Of a DNA stretch of 64,000 nucleotides, positions 7,559 through 16,062 are shown piece by piece. Position numbers and translations under genes: made by a program. The notes below the pieces were generated by a model. The model was not told the origin of the DNA. It did not search any database and saw nothing but the letters and a program-made list of their open reading frames with translations. Position 1 is the stretch's first letter. Every line of letters begins with the position of its first letter. The DNA is from Deltaproteobacteria bacterium. Lineage in GTDB: Bacteria; Desulfobacterota; Desulfomonilia; Desulfomonilales; Desulfomonilaceae. Location: assembly GCA_016875095.1 (NCBI GenBank), contig VGSG01000007.1:42555-106554 (forward strand), read 5' to 3'.

Positions 7559-9622
7559 TTATTCTTGCGCGACAGCGGCCTCCGGTTCTTTGAGCTTCTC
7601 GACTCGCACAGCGCACACTTTCAATTCAGGGATTTTGCATATGGGGTCAAGCGCCGGGTTGGTCAGCACGTTCGCGTTTGCTTCCATGAAGTGGAAGCTC
7701 ATGAAGATCGTGCCTTTTTCCACCAGGTCGGTAAGCAGCGCCTTGCTGACCACTTCGCCCCGTCTTGAAACTATCTTAGCCCGATCGTTGTTCTTGAGCC
7801 CCAGCTCACGCGCGTCGTCCGGATGGAGCTCCACGTAGCCCTCGGGCATTTCTCGATCGAGCGTGGGGGAGTTCCTGGTCATGGTGCCGGTGTGGTAATG
7901 CGGGAAGAACCTGCCTGTGGTCAGTTGGAAGGGGTATTCCGCATCGACGAGTTCATCCGGCGGCCTGTACTCAATGGCGTGGAACAGACCTTTGCCGCGA
8001 GTGAATCGGTCTTTGTGCAGGATAGGCGTGCCCGGATGGTCCGCTGACGGGCACGGCCACGGGATGCCGCCTTTCTCCAGACGTTCATAGCTCAGGCCCG
8101 CGTAGCTGGGCGTGACCTTCGCTATCTCTTGGAAGATCTCCTCGGGCGATCCATAGCTCATGGGGAGCCCGAACCGCGTGGAAAGGTCGCAGATGATCCG
8201 CCAGTCGGGTTTGGCCTCGCCTGGCGGATCGACTGCCTTGCGCACTCGGAGGACGTTCCGCTCCGTATTGCTGAAGGTTCCATCCTTCTCCGCAAAACAA
8301 GCCCCCGGGAGCGCTACGTGAGCCAGTTCCGCGGTGTCGGTCAGGAAGATGTCCATGACGACCAGAAATTCAGCCGATTGGAGCGCGTGACGGACGTGGT
8401 TGGTATCCGGGTCGCTACCGACAGGGTTCTCTCCCATGATGACCATGCCCTTGACCGAACCGTCCTCAAGGCCGTGCATCATTTCCATAATGGTGTAGCC
8501 CACCTTTTGAGAAAGCGGGGCTTGCCAAGCGTCCTCGAATTTCTTTTTCACGCCCTCGTCGATCACGGGCTGATATGCCGGATACACGTTGGGCAGGCCA
8601 CCCATGTCGCACGCGCCCTGCACATTATTCTGGCCGCGCAAAGGGTTAACGCCCGTGGACGGACGGCCGATCTGACCGGTAAGCATGGCAAGATTCGCGA
8701 GGCATTTCACATTATCCACGCCGTGAGAATGCTGGGTAATACCCATTGCGTAGAGAATGGTCGATCTCTCGGATCTCGCGTAGAGTTCCGCGGCCTTGAC
8801 AATATCTTCCGGCGGGACGCCGCAGATCTCGGAGACTTTTTCGGGCGAGTAGTCCTTGAGCAGCTCTTCCAGTTTATCAAAGCCTTCCGTGCGTTCTTCC
8901 ACAAAAGCCTTATTGTGCCAGTTGTTCGCCAGGATCACGCTCATCATGCCGTTGAGCAGAGCCACGTCGGAGCCCAGCTTCTGTTGCATATAGAGGTCCG
9001 CAACAAGAGTCATATGAATTCGGCGCGGATCCGCCACAATCAGTTTTGCGCCCTTTGCTTTCGCCTGATACACCCGGTGCGCGACTAACGGATGCGCAAC
9101 CGTCGTGTTTGACCCGATCACGAAGATGCAGTCCGCATCTTCGATTTCGGCGATGGAGTTGGTCATTGCGCCGCTTCCGAATGCGGTGGCAAGACCTGCC
9201 ACCGTGGAGGAGTGTCAAAGACGGGCGCAGTGGTCGATATTGTTGGTCCCGAATCCGACCCGGCAGAACTTCTGGAGCAGATAATTCTCTTCGTTGGTGC
9301 ACTTGGCGGACGTCAGGAAGGCCAGGCTGTCACCGCCGTGCGCTTCCTTGATCTCTCTGAGGCGAGAAGCCGTAAACTCCAGCGCCTCGTCCCATGAAGC
9401 TTCCCGAAGCTTCCCGTCCTTTCGTATCATGGGGCTGGTCAAGCGTTTCGGGCTGTGCACGAATTCGTGGACATTCCAACCCTTAATGCAGAGCTTTCCC
9501 TGATTCATCGGGTTTGTCTTGGAAGGCACGGTTCCGATGGCCTTACCATCCAGGACTTGTAAGAGCATTTCGCAGCCGCAACCGCAATAAGGGCATATTG
9601 TACGGACGAATTTCACATCCAT
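7559..9622 (-). CDS. fdhF: formate dehydrogenase catalytic subunit, selenocysteine-containing
   Basis: A 687-residue cytoplasmic Mo/W-bis-MGD enzyme that interconverts formate and CO2. Residues 10-50 hold a 4Fe-4S motif (CPYCGCGCEM, then KLCIKG). The active-site stretch reads NNIDHCARL-[TGA]-HSSTVAGLATA; the TGA at 9215-9217 is codon 136, exactly where family members carry selenocysteine, as at Sec140 of E. coli FdhF. Both frames continue perfectly on either side, and a SECIS-type hairpin follows. There is no Tat signal and no adjacent beta subunit, so partners must lie elsewhere. Shine-Dalgarno AGGAG precedes the ATG at 9622. A naive gene caller would split it in two (9215-9622 and 7559-9202). 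Confidence 0.95.
9185..9217 (-). promoter_or_regulatory. SECIS element of fdhF (TGA codon plus hairpin)
   Basis: After the TGA (9217-9215) and 11 nt of spacer, GGTGGCA (9203-9197) pairs with TGCCACC (9191-9185) around the loop GGTCT. The spacing and the GCAGGTCT apex closely match the E. coli fdhF SECIS bound by SelB. Confidence 0.9.
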
Positions 9623-9639
9623 GAGCTACTCCTGAGCCG

Positions 9640-9669
9640 AAAAAGAACCCTTAGGCGTGGGATCTAAGG
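9640..9669 (-). terminator. terminator-like hairpin in the fdhF leader
   Basis: On the minus strand, CCTTAG and CTAAGG pair around a 9-nt loop and are followed by GTTCTTTTT, ending ~18 nt before the fdhF start. It could end transcription from the upstream gene or attenuate fdhF. The stem is short (6 bp), so the call is tentative. Confidence 0.4.
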
Positions 9670-9686
9670 AGGGTTTTGATAACAAA

Positions 9687-9715
9687 AATCTAGCACCAAC
9701 AGAGTCCGGAATCAA
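9687..9715 (-). promoter_or_regulatory. sigma-70-like promoter for fdhF
   Basis: TTGATT at 9715-9710 and TAGATT at 9692-9687 on the minus strand are separated by exactly 17 nt, 65 nt upstream of the fdhF ATG. The terminator-like hairpin lies between this promoter and the start codon. Confidence 0.45.
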
Positions 9716-9759
9716 GACCCGCGGGGTTGCGGAAAGCGTCTGAGCGCAACTCGCGCCAA

Positions 9760-10548
9760 TCATGGACCAATGCGCACGCCCCATCCACCTCTGGGACCCA
9801 CTCTGACCCCGACCGGGCCCGCGTTCACCGCGACTCCGCCTCGAGGCCCTACATAGACTCCCGGGCCGGCGCCGCGGTATCGGTAGTACGGTCCATAGCC
9901 GCTCCTGTAATAATAGGGCCGCGAGGTTCCGTAATATCGGGTCACAGGAGCAGGTGTCCGGGAATAGATCAACGGAGGCGCCACATATGTTCGCTCCCGC
10001 GCGACCGCCGTGCTTTCCGGGTACGGCGGTTTCAGATTCGATTCAATCTGCCCGGCGTAAACCCATCCCTGCGCGGGGCTCCGGACTTCAGCCCAGTTGT
10101 TTTCACTCCACACACCCGTGAGTCTGAGCTGGGCGCCGCGGCGCGCACAACCCACTTGTGAGCTTCCTCCTGATGGTCCGCTCCTGATTCTAAGGCAGTT
10201 GTCCGGTTGATCAACCGCGACGACCACAGCCTTCCCGCCGCGAGCCTGAAGATTGTCCACACGGACCCAGCCGCCGTCGTAAGGCCGCTTCAATCTCATC
10301 CAGCCATTTTGGAATCGGGCGTATCCTTGCACGTGAGCGCCCGCGGGGAGGTATCCGCGCGCTCCACTCGACGCGGAAGGCTCGTAACGCGCAGTAAGAC
10401 CGCCACGCGAGTCGGCGCTCTTGACCGTCGCGGAAACCGGGCCGACTGTTTCGCCCCATGCCGCGGACGCGGGGGCCTCATTGAAGATTCCGAATGCCGG
10501 CACAAAACCCAGCGCCGCGACTATTCCAAAGCGGGTCAGGGGTTTCAT
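9760..10548 (-). CDS. secreted SH3-domain protein with Gly/Tyr/Arg-rich tail
   Basis: 262 residues. The N-terminus is a signal peptide (MKPLTRFGIVAALGFVPAFG, cleavage near ASA-AW). Two bacterial SH3-type modules follow: residues ~35-100 (TARYEPSASSGARGYLPAG) and ~110-170 (LRIRSGPSGGSSQVGCARRG, then W-x-E-V). Such modules usually bind peptidoglycan. The C-terminal third is Tyr/Arg-rich, then Gly-rich with GPRGG repeats. The start at 10548 is set by AAGGAGG 6 nt upstream. It likely acts in the cell envelope; its exact role is unknown. Confidence 0.75.
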   Translation of the reverse strand: MKPLTRFGIVAALGFVPAFGIFNEAPASAAWGETVGPVSATVKSADSRGGLTARYEPSASSGARGYLPAGAHVQGYARFQNGWMRLKRPYDGGWVRVDNLQARGGKAVVVAVDQPDNCLRIRSGPSGGSSQVGCARRGAQLRLTGVWSENNWAEVRSPAQGWVYAGQIESNLKPPYPESTAVARERTYVAPPLIYSRTPAPVTRYYGTSRPYYYRSGYGPYYRYRGAGPGVYVGPRGGVAVNAGPVGVRVGPRGGWGVRIGP

Positions 10549-10797
10549 CTTGAGCCTCCTTCGAGTATGCGGTTGATTCGGTAAGGCATGGGCCCCATTA
10601 TGGGTTCGCTGAGCCGAAGTGGACAAACGCCTCGTGAGAATATGTTCGGCGCCTCAAAGTCTCCATTATCAGTGGACGAGATTATCGCAGAAAAGTTAAA
10701 GCGTTTGCGCGAGATTTTCTTCTCACGCCTCGCCGGTGTCAAGCCGGCGCTATACGCGGGAATTGGAACCGCTTTCGGGGGACTCAATAATGGGCTT

Positions 10798-11799
10798 CTA
10801 GTCCTGAAACGCGCGCCAAGCCGCGCCAAGCAAGGCAGCCTCGTCATTGAGGATTACGCGCACAGGCATGCCCCGCAGCATCTCTCGGAATCGCCCTTTG
10901 GCGGCAAATGCGTCCAGGAAGACGCCGTCTCTCAGTTTGGAAATGATCTTGGGGGCAATGCCGCCGCCGAGGTATAAGCCTCCTGTGGTCAATCCCGTCA
11001 ACGCGAGATTACCGGAGATCGCGCCGATTATGGAAACGAAGATATCCAGAGCTTCCGAGCAGAGAGGGTCGTTCTCGCCAAGAGCGGCTTCGGAGATCGC
11101 CTTCGCGGGGTCTTGATGGAGCAGCCGTTCCATGAGCCAGCCCGGCGCCTGGTAGCGTCGGTATTCCTTGAGCCATGAAAAGATTGTGAAGAGCCCGGGC
11201 CCGGAAGCAACGCGCTCAACACTTACGTGATCCATCTTTTCCAAGAGATGTCTGAGTAGATCGATCTCCGTTTGATTTCGAGGGGAGAAGTCCACATGTC
11301 CCCCTTCTGAAGGAATGACGTGCGGTCTTCCGCCGGCGAAAACGAGGAGCGCGATACCCAAACCTGTTCCTGGGGCCACCAATCCTATGGTGGCGTTCGA
11401 TTCGGGACTCTGCGGATTTAACGCTTCGAAGTCAGATTCCGGAAGGATCGGGATTGCGGTCGCTGTGGCCGCAAGGTCGTTCATCAAGGTCACGCGCTCG
11501 ATTCGGCACTCCTCGCTGATGCCCTGCTCTGTTACGGTCCACGGCAGATTGGTGGTTCGGCAGGCCCCGTCTTGCACAGGACCGGCGATTCCGAAGCAAG
11601 CCCGAACAACACGTTCGGCATGGCGCTCACGAAACCGGCGGATCACGTCTACAAGGCTGGAATGGTCGGAACTTGGGTAAGATTTCACCGCGACGGCCAC
11701 GGGACGGTTACCTTCGAGCGCAAAAAGCCCGAGATTGGTCTTGGTTGCTCCCACGTCGCCGGCCAAAACGTATTGAATTGAAGCAGCTTGTCCTGGCAT
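10798..11799 (-). CDS. glk: glucokinase
   Basis: 333 residues of the proteobacterial Glk family, which phosphorylates glucose with ATP in the cytoplasm. It has the ATP-binding loop LAGDVGATKTNLGLF, the catalytic Asp region TLMNDLAATATAIP, the second phosphate loop GLVAPGTGLGIALL, the substrate region SEGGHVDF and the C-terminal GGLYLGGGIAPKI. The length fits the family (~320). It is flanked by intergenic repeats and appears to be a single-gene unit. Confidence 0.93.
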   Translation of the reverse strand: MPGQAASIQYVLAGDVGATKTNLGLFALEGNRPVAVAVKSYPSSDHSSLVDVIRRFRERHAERVVRACFGIAGPVQDGACRTTNLPWTVTEQGISEECRIERVTLMNDLAATATAIPILPESDFEALNPQSPESNATIGLVAPGTGLGIALLVFAGGRPHVIPSEGGHVDFSPRNQTEIDLLRHLLEKMDHVSVERVASGPGLFTIFSWLKEYRRYQAPGWLMERLLHQDPAKAISEAALGENDPLCSEALDIFVSIIGAISGNLALTGLTTGGLYLGGGIAPKIISKLRDGVFLDAFAAKGRFREMLRGMPVRVILNDEAALLGAAWRAFQD

Positions 11800-11902
11800 G
11801 AGTCATGTCCCTGGGACATAGCGTTTCGATAGGGGAAGTTAAGCCCCCCCGTCTAATAAGTTCCGCGCCATATTTGGACAGAAAGCGTGGACCAGCTTTG
11901 GT

Positions 11903-11950
11903 GCGACAGGCGTCCCGCCTGTCTGGAAATGATGGGCAAGATGCCCGTCC
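11903..11950. repeat. double-hairpin dispersed repeat
   Basis: Two perfect hairpins lie side by side: ACAGGCG/CGCCTGT (11906-11922) and GGGCA/TGCCC (11934-11946). This is the 'GACAGGCGTCCCGCCTGTC..GGGCA..TGCCCGTCCCACC' type of intergenic repeat. It sits between glk and the molybdopterin protein gene. Confidence 0.5.
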
Positions 11951-12031
11951 CACCAAGACTGTGGGCAGGAATGGGCACATTTGATGAACTCGAGGTTTTC
12001 GCCACTGTTGCAAGCAACCTGGTGGTAGATT

Positions 12032-12694
12032 CTATGCGCTCACCTGCTCTACGGTCACCTTGTCCACGTACTTGACCCAGTCATAACCGTAATACCCCTC
12101 GGCCACCAAACGCAAGGGAAAGCCGTGCTTGCGAGGCAGGTCCGCGCCGTTCACCGCGTAAGCCGGAAAGACTCGATCAGCGAGAACATCCGCCACCGGG
12201 ACACGCAAAGTCTTTTCATAGGCGCCGGAAGGTCCTCGGAATGTGACGTATCCCGCGCCTCGCTTCGCCTGAGCTCGCTCAAGCAGTTCCTTTGCGGAAA
12301 TGCCTTTCCAAACGCCGTGGTTGGCAAAGAATCCCGGGCAAATGAGCAGAACCTTCCGCTCTATTGATGGGAGCTGAAGCAGTTCCTGATAGGACAGCGA
12401 GAAGGGCTTTTCCACATGCCCATCAACGAGGAGACGCCAGGAGACGAGATCGACCTCATGATCGTCCAGACCCATCGCGCCGAACTCCGGGAGTGGAGTC
12501 ACATCGAGATCGGAGGTGTCCAGGTCTTGCGGATTGCGGGTTCGTAGGTCAGTCCACGGCGTGCCTTTGGGCACAAGGGTCTTGCTTGCGGCAGCCATTG
12601 CTCTCCCGATCGTCGAGAATACCGGGTCAAGAAGCCATGCCAGGCCGAATAGCCCGGCCAGGGCTCTCCTCACAAAGCTTCGTCTCGTATCCAT
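12032..12694 (-). CDS. Tat-exported molybdopterin-binding oxidoreductase (sulfite oxidase/MsrP-like)
   Basis: 220 residues with a twin-arginine leader (MDTRRSFVRRALAGLFG) and an Ala-rich cleavage region near residue 35. The mature part is a single sulfite-oxidase-type Mo domain: WRLLVDGHVEKPFSLSYQEL, then the likely molybdenum-ligand Cys in VLLICPGFFANHGVWKG, and the C-terminal KHGFPLRLVAEGYYGYDWVK. It lacks the haem and dimerisation domains of sulfite oxidase. The periplasmic substrate is unknown; MsrP-like reductases repair methionine sulfoxide, but no MsrQ partner is adjacent. It lies downstream of porB on the same strand. Confidence 0.85.
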   Translation of the reverse strand: MDTRRSFVRRALAGLFGLAWLLDPVFSTIGRAMAAASKTLVPKGTPWTDLRTRNPQDLDTSDLDVTPLPEFGAMGLDDHEVDLVSWRLLVDGHVEKPFSLSYQELLQLPSIERKVLLICPGFFANHGVWKGISAKELLERAQAKRGAGYVTFRGPSGAYEKTLRVPVADVLADRVFPAYAVNGADLPRKHGFPLRLVAEGYYGYDWVKYVDKVTVEQVSA

Positions 12695-12754
12695 TCTATT
12701 GGCCTCTGGAGGATCAATTCGAGATCTTCAACTCATCGAAGGCCGCGAAGGGGT

Positions 12755-13666
12755 TCAGCAACCTTTCTCGTGACGCTCCAGGAAATAATTCCACTGCTCG
12801 TCGGCAAATGACTGGAGTCGGTCTATCTGCTCCGCGGTAATCTTTCGGAAGCGCGTCTGGCCCTTGACGTAGTCGGCAACGGTCTTCTTGCGTCCTTTGG
12901 ATGCGAGCTTCAACGACCAGGAGGTAAGGCCGAACTTTCCCTCCCTGATCTCAAAGAGGACGTGCAAGCCTGTCTCCACCGCGAGCTTGCCCATCTTGAT
13001 CAGGTCCTTGTTTGGGAAACCCCATCCGGGAGGGCAGGGCGCGTGAGCTTCTATATATCGGGGACCCCGGATCTCTTTGGCTGTGCGCACCTTGTCGTAC
13101 AGGTCCAGAGGAAACGAGGGCGACGCGGTGGCTATGTAGGGAATGCGATGAGCCTCCACGATGGCAATCATGTCCTTCTTCTGCTGCAATTTCGAAAGGA
13201 TAGGCGTGGTTGTGGTTATCGCGCCCGCAGGGCTGGCGCTTGATCGTTGAGTGCCCGTATTCATGTAACCTTCGTTGTCGTAGCAGATATAGATGAAGTC
13301 CGTGCCGCGTTCCAGCGCTCCTGAAAGCGCCTGAATGCCTATATCGTACGTGCCGCCGTCTCCTGCAAAGGCCACAACGGTGTAGCCTTTCTTGCCGGTT
13401 GCTTTGAGCCCCGCCACGATCCCTGACGCGGACGCGCCGGTGGCCGCGAACGTGTTATTGATACAGACCACTTTCACCGGAGTGATGGGGTAAACTCCGT
13501 GGAGGACCGTCATGCAGCTCGCGGGCACGGTTACAATCACCTTGCCTGGATAGAGGGCCTTCAGCGCGTGACGATAAGTCAGCATCAATCCGCAGGCCGC
13601 GCACGATCGGCTTCCCGGCAGAATGTGTTCTTCGCGAGGCAGTTCTTTAGCTGCTTTTGTGGCCAT
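12755..13666 (-). CDS. porB: 2-oxoacid:ferredoxin oxidoreductase, beta subunit (pyruvate type)
   Basis: 303 residues. This is the TPP-binding subunit of an oxygen-sensitive enzyme that converts pyruvate and CoA to acetyl-CoA, CO2 and reduced ferredoxin. Cys residues near the N-terminus (SCAACGLML) are iron-sulfur ligands. The TPP motif is VAFAGDGGTYDIGIQAL to DNEGYMNTGTQRS. It is the last gene of the porC-D-A-B operon, 26 nt after porA. Pyruvate is the most likely substrate, but a branched-chain 2-oxoacid cannot be excluded from sequence alone. Confidence 0.9.
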   Translation of the reverse strand: MATKAAKELPREEHILPGSRSCAACGLMLTYRHALKALYPGKVIVTVPASCMTVLHGVYPITPVKVVCINNTFAATGASASGIVAGLKATGKKGYTVVAFAGDGGTYDIGIQALSGALERGTDFIYICYDNEGYMNTGTQRSSASPAGAITTTTPILSKLQQKKDMIAIVEAHRIPYIATASPSFPLDLYDKVRTAKEIRGPRYIEAHAPCPPGWGFPNKDLIKMGKLAVETGLHVLFEIREGKFGLTSWSLKLASKGRKKTVADYVKGQTRFRKITAEQIDRLQSFADEQWNYFLERHEKGC

Positions 13667-13692
13667 AATCCTGTCCTGTTACGTTCGTAGAT

Positions 13693-14889
13693 CTAAGTAC
13701 TTGAACCACGCACATCTACCCAGCCGTAACGGGGCTCATTGAGTATCGCGTCGGTTGCGGCCTGGACGATCTGGCCCGCGGCCACGTCTCGACCTCCCAG
13801 CCCCGCGACAAAGCCGGAGAATTTCACGCTGACGCCGGCGTCGAAGAGCGCGGCTTTCAAATCCGTGGCAAGCGCGCCCGCGTACCCGTAGCTCACGTCT
13901 TTTTCAAACACGGTAACCGTCTTGACCGCAGCGAGAGCCTGAACAAGCGCGCTTGCAGGAAAAGGCCTGTACGCGCGCACGCCGATGACTCCGGTCCTGA
14001 GGCCCTGAACTCTCAACGAATCCGCCGCTCTGGTGGCTTCCAGCGCAAGCGAGCCCATGCTGACCAGCGCGTGCTCCGCGTCATCCATCCGATAACGCCA
14101 CACGAGTCCGCCCCAGCTTCGGCCGAAGATCTCTTGGAATTCTTCGTCCGTGTGGTGGATCACGGCGAGAGAAGCCAAAACGTCTTCATGGAGGCGATGT
14201 CGTAGCTCCATATATCCGGGCATCAGGTTCCCCTGCGCGTCCGGTCGGGGCTCGCTGAGAATAAGCGGGTTGAGATTCACGAATCGCCCGGACTCGAGCA
14301 GCCCCTGGCCTTGCCATGGCGGCAGAAAGCGGTCCACCTCGTCCTGAGACGGGACTTCTACCGGCATATTCGTGTGTGAAAGCACGAAACCGTCATAGCA
14401 AACCATGACGGGAATCAGGGTCTGCTCCGCAATGCGGTACGCCTGAATGATGGTGTCCAGGACCTCCTGGTTGTTGCGACAATAGAGCTGAATCCAACCG
14501 GTGTCCCGCTGGGAGATCGAATCCTGCTGATCGTTGAGGATTGTCCAGGGCGCGCCGACCCCGCGATTCACGCACGCCAGCACAACCGGCAAGCGACTTC
14601 CCGCTGCCCAGTGCAGCATTTCATGCATGTACAGGAGCCCGTTTGCGCTCGACGCGGTAAAGACCCTCGCGCCGACCTGAGAGGCCCCCACTATGGAAGC
14701 CATAGCCGAATGCTCGCTCTCAACGGTGAGGTACTCGGCTTTGAGGTCTCCGCGCTCTACCATCGCCGCCAGCTCTTCGGTCACAGGCGTCTGCGGAGTT
14801 ATGGGGTACGCGGCTATCACCTGAACTCTGCACAGAGCCGCGGCCTCTGCCGCAGCTTCGTTTGCGGTTATGATCTTTACCTCACTCAT
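13693..14889 (-). CDS. porA: 2-oxoacid:ferredoxin oxidoreductase, alpha subunit (pyruvate type)
   Basis: 398 residues that bind the pyrimidine half of TPP and the 2-oxoacid. The N-terminus VIAAYPITPQTPVTEELAAM contains the substrate-contacting TP-x-T motif. ESEHSAMASIVGASQVGARV and YTSANGLLYMHEML-like stretches follow, and the C-terminal domain is GVIGVRAYRPFPASALVQAL. AAGGAG lies about 7 nt upstream of the ATG. The gene is between porD and porB. Confidence 0.92.
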   Translation of the reverse strand: MSEVKIITANEAAAEAAALCRVQVIAAYPITPQTPVTEELAAMVERGDLKAEYLTVESEHSAMASIVGASQVGARVFTASSANGLLYMHEMLHWAAGSRLPVVLACVNRGVGAPWTILNDQQDSISQRDTGWIQLYCRNNQEVLDTIIQAYRIAEQTLIPVMVCYDGFVLSHTNMPVEVPSQDEVDRFLPPWQGQGLLESGRFVNLNPLILSEPRPDAQGNLMPGYMELRHRLHEDVLASLAVIHHTDEEFQEIFGRSWGGLVWRYRMDDAEHALVSMGSLALEATRAADSLRVQGLRTGVIGVRAYRPFPASALVQALAAVKTVTVFEKDVSYGYAGALATDLKAALFDAGVSVKFSGFVAGLGGRDVAAGQIVQAATDAILNEPRYGWVDVRGSST

Positions 14890-14988
14890 TATGGTCTCCT
14901 TGAGACGCCCCTTTGCGACAAAAGCCTCTCCGGCCGTTCAGCGAAAAGTCGTCCGGATTACGCGGCCGCTACGCCTACGCACCCTGCT

Positions 14989-15288
14989 TCAAGAACGTTT
15001 CGGGGGCGCCGGCGTCTTACGCCCTTCGATCATGGTAATGGCTTCTCGAGGGCATTCTTCTGCGCAGACTCCGCAGCCTTTGCAGTATTCCACGTCGATC
15101 TCCAACGGAAAATCGGGAGTAATCACTCCGTCGGGGCAGTAGAGCCAACACAACAAGCATGTATCCTTCCCGGAGCATTTCTCATGATCGATCACGGGAG
15201 TATGGGAGCGCCAATCTCCGGTGCGGCCCGCCTCACCAGGGGCGGGCCCCGATCGCGCAAACAGAGGACCTTTCGTCGTTTCGGCCAT
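14989..15288 (-). CDS. porD: 2-oxoacid:ferredoxin oxidoreductase, delta (ferredoxin) subunit
   Basis: 99 residues with two 4Fe-4S clusters: CSGKDTCLLCWLYCPDG and CKGCGVCAEECP, which pass electrons from the TPP subunits to ferredoxin. The start at MAETTKGPLF is chosen because GAGAGG lies just upstream; an earlier in-frame GTG (15318) has no ribosome site. It lies between porC and porA. Confidence 0.9.
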   Translation of the reverse strand: MAETTKGPLFARSGPAPGEAGRTGDWRSHTPVIDHEKCSGKDTCLLCWLYCPDGVITPDFPLEIDVEYCKGCGVCAEECPREAITMIEGRKTPAPPKRS

Positions 15289-15374
15289 AGCGCCTCTCAA
15301 GTTGTTGCGAAATACCACGCGGCCCTTCGTACGAGGGACCCGCGATTCGCCGGTCCAAATCCCGGAGTGGGCCG

Positions 15375-15980
15375 CTAGCGAGCGCTTGCAGACACCGCGT
15401 CGGCAGGCTTGCGCCGAAATACCCGGGTAGCCTCGAAAGCCAATTTCAGAGCTTTCAAATTCCGGTCCTTCGCCTTACCGGCAAATTTGCCCGCCACGGC
15501 CCGCTGAATATTCTCGAGACTCACCAGGTGCGAAGCCGCGGCCAGTGGACCCAGAATGGAAGTGGAAATGAGCACGTTGCCCTCCACTATAAGCTCCGCG
15601 GCTTCAGACGCATGAAACGCGTCCGCCAGAGCTATCGTGAAGGGGCCGGAAAGCCCCAGATCCTGAGGAGTCAGAGAGGAATTCACCACCAGGAGGCCGC
15701 CCTCTCTCAGGTTCGCCGTGACATTGACCATTTCCAGGAGGTTGTCATCCAACACCACCGCCATGTCCGGCGTTGTCACATTGGAATACGTGCGAATCGG
15801 CTCCGACGAAATCCTGGTGTGAACACTCACCGGCGCGCCGCGGCGCTCGGAAAAGTACGTGGGTTTCGCGCTCACGCCTTTGAACCCCTGATAATAGGCC
15901 GCCTCGGTGTAGAGCTTTGCCGCGGTTACCGCTCCCTGGCCGCCTCTCCCATGCCATACGATCTCATACAATTCGCTCAT
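15375..15980 (-). CDS. porC: 2-oxoacid:ferredoxin oxidoreductase, gamma subunit
   Basis: 201 residues of the gamma subunit family: EIVWHGRGGQGAVTAAKLY at the N-terminus, then FKGVSAKPTYFSERRGAPVS and VVLDDNLLEMVNVTANL. It binds part of the CoA-linked face of the complex. The ATG at 15980 is preferred over an upstream TTG (15992), because AGAGG lies 12 nt from the ATG but directly abuts the TTG. It is the first gene of the operon. An IS66-type element begins only 83 nt upstream and may have displaced the native promoter. Confidence 0.92.
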   Translation of the reverse strand: MSELYEIVWHGRGGQGAVTAAKLYTEAAYYQGFKGVSAKPTYFSERRGAPVSVHTRISSEPIRTYSNVTTPDMAVVLDDNLLEMVNVTANLREGGLLVVNSSLTPQDLGLSGPFTIALADAFHASEAAELIVEGNVLISTSILGPLAAASHLVSLENIQRAVAGKFAGKAKDRNLKALKLAFEATRVFRRKPADAVSASAR

Positions 15981-16062
15981 CGTGCCAAACAACCTCTTCT
16001 ACGGCGAGTCATCTCAATCTAATGCACTCATTCCGGCTCGTCAACAGAACACCCTCGTCGAT

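Noticed and set aside
7559..9622. Two separate formate dehydrogenase fragments or a nonsense-mutated pseudogene
   Set aside because: The interrupting codon is TGA at the catalytic selenocysteine position, the frame is unchanged and a SECIS hairpin follows.
10588..10977. Plus-strand gene opposite the end of glk
   Set aside because: It has no ribosome site or family resemblance and overlaps the conserved glucokinase C-terminus.
15340..15375. tRNA-like GGTCCAAATCCCGG
   Set aside because: It resembles a T-arm, but no acceptor, D- or anticodon arms can be drawn around it; it lies in the porC-porD gap.
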